From NCBI GenBank assembly GCA_016584495.1, contig WAID01000003.1:6156501-6220500 (forward strand): 64,000 nt of DNA, written 5' to 3'. Positions within the stretch are counted from its first letter, which is position 1; each line of letters starts with the position of its first letter. The notes below the pieces were generated by a model. The model had not been told where the DNA came from and did not search any database. It saw only the letters and a list, made by a program, of their open reading frames with translations. The translations under genes were made by a program, and so were the position numbers. The DNA is from Celoporthe dispersa. Its lineage: Eukaryota; Ascomycota; Sordariomycetes; Diaporthales; Cryphonectriaceae. Positions 56,027 to 64,000 of the stretch are shown here, one piece after another.

Positions 56027-59000
56027 TCATGAACCTGCCTGGAGACCAGGTCCAGGGCACATCCTACCTGCCCGGCTTGGTGCTCTCCTCGGCCGCGAGG
56101 TCCCGCTCGACCATCTCAATAGACGCCAGGCTAGGGAATCTTTTGAGAAGTCTTGGAGATAGTCGTCCTTTTCCTTTTGGCTCATGTCCAGGGTGGGCTG
56201 GCCTGGGAGGTCCGCCGCCACGAGCACCTCTAGGCGACCAGTCTGCCGCATGCCGCTCGTGTTGATCGAGTTGCCCGACCCGCTCGTGGGAGTCTTGTTG
56301 AGGTGGCCTGGTTTCGGTGGGGCCATCGGCTTGATGTCTTTCGGCGGCACTGGGGGTCGTGAATAGTCGGCTGGTTTCGGGGACATGGTCGACACCCTGT
56401 TGAGAGGCGCAGAGCCGGGGCCGGGAACGGGTCGGGGCGATACCACTGAGCTCCGGTCCCCGCCCACAGGCTTGCGCGGCACATCAGGTTTCGCATTGAC
56501 GCTCTGGGTCGGCGCGCTGGGGGCAGCCGTGTACTGGCCGTAGCCCTCGGCGGTCCTCTTTACGTTCGCTGACGAGCGGGTATTCTCGTCGAGCAGGCTC
56601 TGGACCTTGTTCTGGATCGCAACAGCTCGTGATGAGCCGACGACAGGAGGGGGCGTCGGCCTTCCACCTTCGCCACGCGCGGCTACCCGTGCTCGGTATT
56701 CAGCCTGCGCCACAGCAACTCGCTTTTCCTCGTCTGCTAGCTGCCGCCTCTCCATCTCCCGGCGCATCTCCGGCGTCATGGCGTCCGTCTCGTCCAGCGC
56801 GCGGCCGTCATCGCTTCGTCCGTCTGTAGCTTCAGATCCGGCGATCGGGGTCAGGTCCTTGCGCTCAAATGCTCTTGAAGGTGATGGTGTCCGCAGCGGT
56901 GGCGGGGCAGGTTGACTAGACTCGAACCGTTTGAACGCGTCACCGAACTTCCCGGCGAGTATCGAGGACGACTTCTTCCCTAGAGACGAGAGACTGGTTC
57001 GCTTGCCTTCCTCGCTTTTCCTGGGCTTAGAGTCTTCCATCGAGCGGAGGAAGTCTACATTCGACTCGATGTTGGTCTCGTCGGTCTCACCCAGCAGGCT
57101 TGGGGGGAGTTCCTTGTCTGCAGGGGGGAGACTCGGCGAAGGCAGTGCTGGAGACGCGAGCGGCTTCGGGATGCTCTCCCGCTCGCGCAAAAAGTCTAGA
57201 TTCGACTCAAGGTGTGTGCTGACCGGGCGAGGACGTCCCGACGTGGACGCCGACTTGCTCAGTGGCTCACCAAGGTTTTCCATGCTGGGACGGCCGCCCT
57301 CAAGGGAGGGTCTTGATGAGGAGGATGCGTGCCGCACGTGGCCGAGGAAAGAGGCGCTTGGGCGGATCCTTGGAGATTCTTTGCGGGTGGGTAAGCTCGC
57401 CTCTTGTGTTCTCGTAAGGCTCGAGGATCGATGATGCCGATCAGGGAAACGGTACACCTGGTATTGCGACGGCGTCCTCGAGTTTTGCCGTTCCATGGGT
57501 GGGGTGGTCATGGTCCCTGTCGAGACCATCGTGGGTCGTGTAGGCGACGGCTGGAACACCTGGGCAGACCCCGAGGAAATGGCCTGCAGTTCAGGGGTGC
57601 TCATGATGATCTCCGACGCGCGGCTCATCTCGGACGGCTTGAGAGGCCCCGACCCAGCCTTGGGCGGTGACTGTGCTGCCTTCTCTGTCGAAATCGACGG
57701 GGGCGCTGGTATCACCCGAGGCGCTTCTCCTTCAACAACCGGCAGGCCTTGGGTGATGTTGAAGGCATTGTCCGAAGCCTTGTCGGGCGCCTCGTTCCCG
57801 CCAACAGGCGAACCTGTATTGTCGAAATCAAACTTGATGCCCTTCTCGTGCAGAATAGAAAATTGATCGAGGGTCGGGAATCTCGACGACAGCTCGTCGG
57901 CCGCCTTTGCACCAGAGCTGGAATCGAGTGCGGCAAAAGGATCCCCATTTGTGACGGGCTTCGGCGAAGGACTTGGTCTTGTCGCATGACTAGCCTGTGG
58001 TCCTACGGCTGGTAAACGTCCCCTCCGCATGGGCGCGATCTCTGGAATTGCTTGTTCATGTTGGGTCGGTGGAGAGAAGACGGCCCCGACCGCAGGAGTG
58101 GAAGATTTCGAGGTGGCTTGTGTCGGTGGTGCTTCTCGACGTTGGGGCTCTGACTGTGACCTGCCAGTGTATATCTGCCAAAGACCATCGTCGTCAGTTT
58201 GGGAATTTTGCCCTAGACTCAAGGTGGGTGAAGCATACATCTTTGATAGGGACCTCACGGCCCTGCATAGCACAGGACTCTCGAAGCACTTGATAGATAT
58301 TTGGTCTGGACTGTGGGTGCTCTTTCAACATGGATGCTGTGTATTCTCCTGTCAGCCTCAATCCCAAGATGGCCACATCCTCTGAAAACTAACCTATCAG
58401 CTTCTTTAACCTGTCTGAGAAGGCTGGATAGCTTGGGAACCTGTAGCTTGCATTGAGGATCGCCAGCTGGCCTTGGTCCTCAAAGGGCGTTGTGTAGTAG
58501 CACAGCTTGTACAGCAAGACCCCCAGGGCCCATATGTCTGACTTCTCGTCGATGGGTTGCTTTCGGTATACATCAATCATCTCTGGACTTCTGTACTGCA
58601 TGGTTGTGTGCTTCTGCACATCTTCCTCCACCAGTCGGCACTCGACCACTGTTGTTGGGGCGGGTCTGGGGACTGCGGCAGACCCAAAATCGCACAGTTT
58701 AAACTTCTTTTTTGAGCCAGTCATTGTAATCAAGACATTCTCCACCTTCAGATCTCGATGTAGCAGCGGTGGCTTCAGGTAGTGCATACAGGCGACACCC
58801 TCGGTGACATCTGTGAAGATCTGGAGGATCTCGGGCTCCGTCAACCGGTGCTGTAGCCTCGTGTTCATGAAGTCGATCAGTCCTCCCCCGTTGCAGTACT
58901 CCATCAGTAGGAACACCTCATAGCCGCCGCCCCTGAGCTCGGAGGCGTGCGAGTCGATGTACGTGACGATGGGGCGGTGGCCCTTGAGCCTCTTCATGGT

Positions 59001-59264
59001 CTCGACCTCGGTGCGCATGCCCTTGAGGGCCTCCTTGTCCGGGACGGCCACGCGCTTGAGCACGGCGATGTCGGTGCCGTCGATGGGCTTGGGCATCTTG
59101 ACCAGGTAGACGTGGGCGAAGCCGCCTTCCGACAGGTACTTCTGGATCACCACGCGATGGCTGCCGACCTGGATCTTGGTGCCCGGGGAGAAGGTACCGG
59201 CGGGCGCTGCTGGGCCGCCCGCCATGATGGGCACGGCCGTGGGGGGTTGGCCGTAGGAAGCCAT
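56027..59264 (-). CDS. Ark1/Prk1-type actin-regulating serine/threonine kinase (NAK family)
   Basis: Exons 59264-58394, 58336-58239 and 58174-56027 give 1038 residues. The kinase domain (about 30-330) is complete: Gly-rich loop LSEGGFAHVYLVK, Lys70, HRD at 169-171 (LLHRDLKVENVLI), DFG at 192-194 and the activation-segment YRSPEMID. The block SRPNIYQVLRESCAM followed by VPIKDIYTGRSQSEPQ is characteristic of fungal Ark1/Prk1/Akl1 relatives, which phosphorylate endocytic coat proteins and promote actin patch disassembly. The remaining 650 residues are disordered, Ser/Pro-rich, with repeated SNLDFLRE-like and SNVDFLRS-like motifs. Both introns are fixed by restoring these blocks. At the very end, RFPSLASIEMVERDLAAEES appears in a different frame, one A short in the run at 56141-56144; in that frame the stop is TAG at 56066-56064 rather than the TGA at 56027. 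Confidence 0.92.
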
Positions 59265-59750
59265 CGCGACGGCCTGGGGTGGGATCGGTCGAGGGACGGA
59301 GCCGGGGGCCTGGTGTCGGGGCCAGACAGTAGGGAGGTAGGCAGTCGAGTCGAGTCGGATCGAGGAGGAGGAGGAGGACGACGAGGGAGGCAGGAGGCAG
59401 AGACGTTAGAATGTCGAAGGACGCTTTAGAGTGGAGCTCGCAGGTGCAATAGGGGGTCTGTCGCTTAGGTAAAAAAAAAAAAAGACCAAGGGCCTTTTCC
59501 AAGGGGACGGTTTGGCGGTGACGATGTTTGGTCGGTTCGGCGTCGGCGTCGATAGAGCTAGAGCGTGGCAGGCCGAGAGCGGGTCAACAACTCGCAGCTT
59601 GCAAGGTTGCCTGCGCAGATCAAGGCATTTGACTCGACAAGGACGGTGTTTTTCCTCCTTTCTATAGCAATGCCATATCCTCTTCCGCAGGTTTTGTATC
59701 TCGCCCAGAGCCAGTAGTCGAAGAATTTCAATAGCGGTGTTGTTGTGTAT

Positions 59751-59774
59751 GTGTGTGTGTGTGTGTGTGTGTGT
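59751..59774. repeat. GT microsatellite
   Basis: Perfect (GT)12 repeat about 490 bases upstream of the kinase start codon. Confidence 0.95.
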
Positions 59775-60187
59775 CGTGGTTGTTGCTATTCTTGTGACGT
59801 CGTTTTCGTCTTCGTCGTGGTCGTGATGGTCGTCGTTGTCATCATCGTCCTCGCTGTCTCCGCAAACGCAGGCGCAATGTTGACAGACAGACTGGCTGGC
59901 GAGCTAACCCTGGCAAGGTGCCAAGTGCATTGGCTTCGTCAAGTGTCTCGACGGTCAGATGCGAGGAGACTTGGGCAATGAGACCGCAGCAGGTGTTGTT
60001 CCAATTCTGGTGCCTGGCCCTGTTTCATTCATGCCGGGGGCCTTGGATTTTTGGGGTGGTATTGGTGAGCCTCACCCGCTAAACACGGATAAGGCCCCGC
60101 TGTGGTGGGATCTAAGGCCTGGCACACGCAGCGGCGAGGCCGCGCTAGGCGGAAAATAGAGGGAAGACAGACGGCATGACAAGTCAA

Positions 60188-60230
60188 TGTACCATAGCAC
60201 AGTAATGTGGTACAGTACACAGTACAGTGC
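60188..60230. repeat. GTACAGTAC-type word cluster
   Basis: GTACCATAG, GCACAGTAATG, GGTACAGTACACAGTACAGTGC follow one another within about 43 bases, similar to 11513-11562 and 44471-44510. Confidence 0.45.
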
Positions 60231-60577
60231 AGGACTCCCGCTCTGCACTGCACCGCACCATGAGCATGTTTGGACCACACAGCGATTCAACCTGCTGATT
60301 ACGCAAAGATGGTCCCTGCATTTTGTGTCAAGTGCTAGATATATACCTAATAGTATATAATGATAGTATCTAATTCCACATCTATCATACGAGTCATCTG
60401 ACTGCCTTACCCTCAAAAGTCTTGAACCTCCTCATTATGGTTTCTTGGGGGCAGCTGGTCGAGGTTCTGCGTCGTACACGAACTACAGACTCCGCCACTC
60501 TATGCTGCGCGTTCCCGTGCGCCATCAGCTAACGGAGGTGCCTGCCCTGCACGTGCAGAAGCTCATGACCTTGGTGC

Positions 60578-61653
60578 CTAGCCTTTCTTCTCGAGGCTCT
60601 CCAGAAAGCTGACCACTCTTTCTGCAAGCCACCTCTGCGACGGTGGCGGGTCTACAGTGTGACCTGCCCCAGGTATCAGGGCCGACAGGTCACTCGCCTT
60701 GGGGCAGTTTGACTTCCACTTGGCCAGCAGCTCCTCACGGTTGATAGACGTGGGCACGTATTCGTCCTCAGCTGAAGGAACGATAAGGATGGGTCTCTGG
60801 ACTGACCCCCAAATCGCTGCCACCTGGTCATCAGGCAGATCAGAAGAGAAGAAGTCGTCATCACCCCTGCGCAATAGCACCCCGATCAGCTGACTGTCTC
60901 TGTTTGCTTTTCCTTTCCTTCTTTTCTTCTTTCATCCCGTGGTATGGCGAACGACTCACCCAACAGCAGCCAACGAATGCAGTCGGTAGGCAGATAGCGG
61001 GCATTCGTAGGGAAAGCCTGGTGGCAGCTTTGACTTTGGCACGGCATCGCTTGCCCTGCCAGCATTTATCATCTCTTCGGCAGTCGAAAGGAAGTTGTCC
61101 GTGGTCTCCTTGCCTAAGAGGTGGACGTAGGCCTCGCGATCAGAGACCGGGGCTTGGATGATGAAGCCATCTACAGGCTCATTCCCGTACTTGTCGTACT
61201 TGTTATACTCCATGCAGTCCTGCAAGACGGAGTGGGGGTTTATCAGCGTTTGTCGGCGGTGTAGACGGTTGTACGAGCTCTCTATTATCTTACCTGAGAA
61301 CCCGTGGAGTGTCCCATGAGTACGACCTTTTTCTTGCCGATGCCTCGCAGGTATCTCACCAGCGCTGAGATGTCCTCTACATCGTCTGCGAGGCTGGCCC
61401 AGCCGAATCCTGAGAAAGAGGAGCGGATGCGGATCTCGAAGACAGAGTAGCTGAGCCCTGTCGTGGACTCGATCTTTTCTGCGACAGTTCGGATATAGGG
61501 CACCGTATGAGGGCCATCCATCAGACCACCGACAAAGATGAGTGCATTCTGAGCTGACGAGGATCCCAGCTCATACGCATGCGCATGTTTGACGCCGCGG
61601 CTTTCGTAAGGGTGAACTTTCACCGTGAAAGGAGCGGCTTGTGAGGCGGCCAT
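60578..61653 (-). CDS. DUF1749 alpha/beta hydrolase (SidJ-like family)
   Basis: 302 residues from exons 61653-61294, 61219-60960 and 60866-60578. The fold is an alpha/beta hydrolase with nucleophile Ser116 in GHSTGSQ, the acid region VPSAEDEYVP and catalytic His in PGAGHTVDPP, so the triad appears intact. The preceding blocks GGLMDGPHTVPYI and SSFSGFGWASLADDVEDI mark the DUF1749 family, which includes fungal siderophore (fusarinine C) esterase SidJ; others in the family are uncharacterised, so ester hydrolysis is likely but the substrate is open. No signal peptide or membrane segment is seen, so it is probably cytosolic. Both introns (74 and 93 nt) keep the frame. It is divergent from TTI1, sharing 531 bases. 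No siderophore synthetase is nearby. Confidence 0.9.
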
Positions 61654-62184
61654 GACGAGGGGAAGTAGGATAGGTGAGGCACAGGGCCAAGCTACAGCAG
61701 CAAATCAAAACCCTGGCTGGGTTTCCTGGGAGTTGTTTACAGACCACCATCCGAAGCGGGGGGCGTTGTTGACACAAGCAAAACGTCGACTCTTTGTGCA
61801 GGCGGGGTTGGGGCTGGTGGGACATTCCACAGTAGCTCCGACCAGCCCCCCACGCTCGTGCTAGGGGACCCGCTTCAGTGGCCATCTACTATGGTACTAA
61901 GCCACAGCACCTAATCTGTAGGTGCTCACTACAACAACACTTGAACCCCTGCATCACTGTAAAACTTGGCAACTACAAGGCTTCGTCCAGGCTGCACCAA
62001 CAAAATGCCTTGCACTCAGTCATCAACCTAAACCCGCCAGATTACTACGTCAGTTGTAGTTCATCTCAATGATTTAGCGTCTCCTAAACATCATCGTCTC
62101 TTGGAGAGGTCGCCGCCATCTTGGTTTTGACTCCGCTGCGTTCTGCCCAGCCTGGGCAAAAGGGCAGCAGCGGGTCCTTTCAAC
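61654..62184. promoter_or_regulatory. Shared divergent promoter of the DUF1749 hydrolase and TTI1
   Basis: A 531-base gap between two outward-reading genes. No TATA box is obvious; no gene was seen. Confidence 0.5.
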
Positions 62185-64000
62185 ATGGCCCAACAGCTTG
62201 CGCAAGGATCTGAGTTTACCTCGTCAGCTAGGACTCAGTTCTTTGCAAAGGTCAGACGAGTCTTCCATACCACTGTTCTCCTTTCCGCTGACAAAGCCGC
62301 AGCTTAAACCGGTCTGTGTCGAATTGAGCAAATGCGCCCTGCAGGGTCAACCAGGTCCGGACGGGGCGAGACGGACACAGGACCTTCTCACCCAGCTCAA
62401 CGGTATGCTAGAAGGTCAGATCCAGTACGACGCAAGTGCACTGGACGATAAGATAGCCGACTACATCTTCTTCCCTCTGTCGCATCTGTTGCGCCGGCAC
62501 GATGCCCAACCTGTCCGTCTCATCGAGACGGTCATCAAGACGCTGCGGCTGCTCATCCAGCATGGATGGAAAGCTAGGATCTCCAAGGACCTGTCGCAGC
62601 AGCTCCTCATCCTGCTCACCTTCATCGTCGGCGGTGTACCGGGTAGAGATGGCAGCCAGCCTGCAAAGCCCGAGGAGACCATTCTTGAGGGCTACGGAGC
62701 TCTCACTGCACTGATTAGGGCAGCTGGGGTGTCGGCTAAGGACTCGCCGCTCACGGATGCGAAGATCATACCATCTTTTGGACACGCCGTGTCGGTGATT
62801 CTGGACGGCGTCACCGACGGAAGTACTCCTGAGATTCAACTCGAGTCACTGCAGGCCATCTCAGCCGTCTACATGACCGTCAAGCAGGATGAGGTGCTGG
62901 CGACATTCTTCCCAGGCACTGTGTCTTCCGTGAGCCGACTGCTCTCGCCTCCCTCATCTACCAGAGCGCAGCGTAGGGTTCTCGTCAGCGGTGCGAACAC
63001 TCTCAAGCTTGTTGTCACCAAAGTTCTCAGCGACCTGAAAATACGCAACCTGCTGCGGGAACAAGATAAGAAAAGCGCTCCTGATACGGAGGAGCAGAGC
63101 CAAGATGGGAAGGGTGAAGGAAAGGTTCTCACACCGCCGTGGCTGGATGCCACAGTAGCACAGGTCAAGATTGCCCTGTCAACTGTTCTGAAGCTGAGGA
63201 ACCACGAAGGCGAAGATGTGCGCAATGCCATGGAAAAGCTGTGTATTGCTTTGTTGGATGAGTGTCATTCTTCCCTGTCCAACTGCAGTTCGATGCTTGT
63301 TGAGACCGCTGTGGTCTTGAGAGAAGACCACGGTGAGGGAGGGCACTGGCTTCGGCGTGCCAGATATTGGAGACGACCGCTCCCTCTTCTACGGCACGTC
63401 ACTACAAGACCTTGCCATCATCTACCCGGAGCTGGTGGACTCTATCAACACCACCGTGCACAAGTGGATCACGAGCATGCCTCGCATGATGCAGTCAGGC
63501 GACGAGCGGGTCAAGCAGCGGGCCATCCGCAATATCACCAAGGGCCAGGAGCTTCTGTCAGCCCTGGGCGTCGACTCATCGAGCCTCGAGGAGTCTCTGT
63601 CGTCCGCTCTTAGAGACAGCATCGTCGCGTTGATCCTCAATTCTAAAGACCCCAAAGTCATGAACGAGGTCGATCTGGACGTGAACCTGTGGCGGAATAC
63701 AAGTTTAGTACAGACGGGAGAGCAAGAACTGCAGACCTATCAGCCAGTACTGCTGCCTCAGGGTAGCCAGCGGGACACCCGGAGGGATGTCAATGCTCTG
63801 ATCCAGCACATCGGCTCCTCCAGACAGCAGACCAAGCTCGCGGCCGAGATGCTGCCCTATCTCCGCGACTCTCGTGGTGTCGACCAGATTGCCTCATATT
63901 GGCTGTCCTTTCAGCTCCTTAGATCCTCGTTCAGCAAGACCGTAGAAGTGGATGACCTCCTCGACCTTACTGACGCGATATCGGACCCTGCCTCCGAAGA
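62185..64000 (+). CDS. TTI1: TTI1, TTT-complex (Tel2-Tti1-Tti2) subunit, 5' part, with an apparent frameshift
   Basis: Exon 1 (62185-62250) encodes 22 residues starting MAQQLAQGSEF; a short intron (62251-62302; GTCAGA donor, GCTGAC branch, GCAG) joins FFAK to LKPVCVELSKCAL, the typical Tti1 N-terminus. Helical HEAT-type repeats follow. Tti1 is a scaffold of the TTT co-chaperone that stabilises PIKK kinases (TOR, ATM/Tel1, ATR/Mec1). Family-like blocks include DYIFFPLSHLLRR and TLRLLIQHGW early, and later YPELVDSINTTVHKWI and DERVKQRAIRNI. The frame breaks after VETAVVLRED: the later blocks lie in another frame, consistent with one extra G in the run at 63341-63343. The new frame stays open to the window end, where the gene is cut. 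The upstream start was preferred over the internal ATG at 62198 because of the splice. Confidence 0.88.

Larger units (their letters stand above)
59265..60577. other. 1.3-kb region upstream of the Ark-type kinase, downstream of the DUF1749 gene
   Basis: No gene seen. It contains an A/T homopolymer at 59470-59482, a GT microsatellite (59751-59774) and a cluster of GTACAGTAC words (60188-60230). Confidence 0.6.

Overview
The window is nuclear DNA of a filamentous ascomycete (Pezizomycotina), most likely a Sordariomycete. The genes have short GT-AG introns (about 55-120 nt) with CTRAC-type branch sites, GC-rich codons and CT-rich leaders, and the families are typical of moulds: DUF3074, the rhodopsin-domain/SAT4 family, DUF1749/SidJ-type hydrolases, a fungal secreted tyrosinase and a P450. 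The order cannot be fixed from the sequence alone. No bacterial-type operons, CRISPR arrays, intact transposons, rRNA or convincing tRNA genes were seen.

Layout. 1-8 kb: the 3' end of an alternative NADH dehydrogenase (+), a secreted Dcr2-type metallophosphoesterase (-) and a large BAR-PH-GRAM-VASt membrane-contact-site protein of the Sip3/Lam family (-). 8-22.7 kb: a gene-poor stretch of about 14.9 kb holding one clear gene, an unrecognised single-exon protein at 16106-17146, flanked by 8.3 kb and 5.6 kb of repeat-dotted non-coding DNA. 22.7-40.4 kb: a dense housekeeping block with a DUF3074/coiled-coil protein (+), the THADA/Trm732 tRNA-methylation cofactor (-) diverging from TIM23 (+), a Pro/Gly-rich protein (+), dephospho-CoA kinase (+) and a long disordered protein (+). 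41.6-49 kb: a secreted tyrosinase (-) and a seven-helix rhodopsin-domain protein (+), divergent across 3.9 kb. 50.7-64 kb: eIF5 (-), a P450 (-), an Ark1/Prk1-type actin-regulating kinase (-), a DUF1749 hydrolase (-) and, divergent from it, the start of TTI1 (+), cut by the window end.

Functionally the genes are mostly unlinked housekeeping functions (respiration, CoA synthesis, mitochondrial import, translation initiation, tRNA modification, PIKK chaperoning, endocytosis, sterol transport) plus a few accessory ones (tyrosinase, P450, rhodopsin-domain protein, siderophore-esterase-like hydrolase). I see no biosynthetic gene cluster.

The strongest global anomaly is technical or evolutionary. 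At least nine single-base reading-frame breaks, several clearly in homopolymer runs, fall in five otherwise well-conserved genes (THADA, P450, Ark kinase, TTI1 and the disordered gene at 37.7 kb). A tenth may exist in the Sip3-like gene. Because the proteins resume perfectly in another frame, residual consensus indels are the simplest explanation. Exon coordinates for these genes should be read with that in mind.
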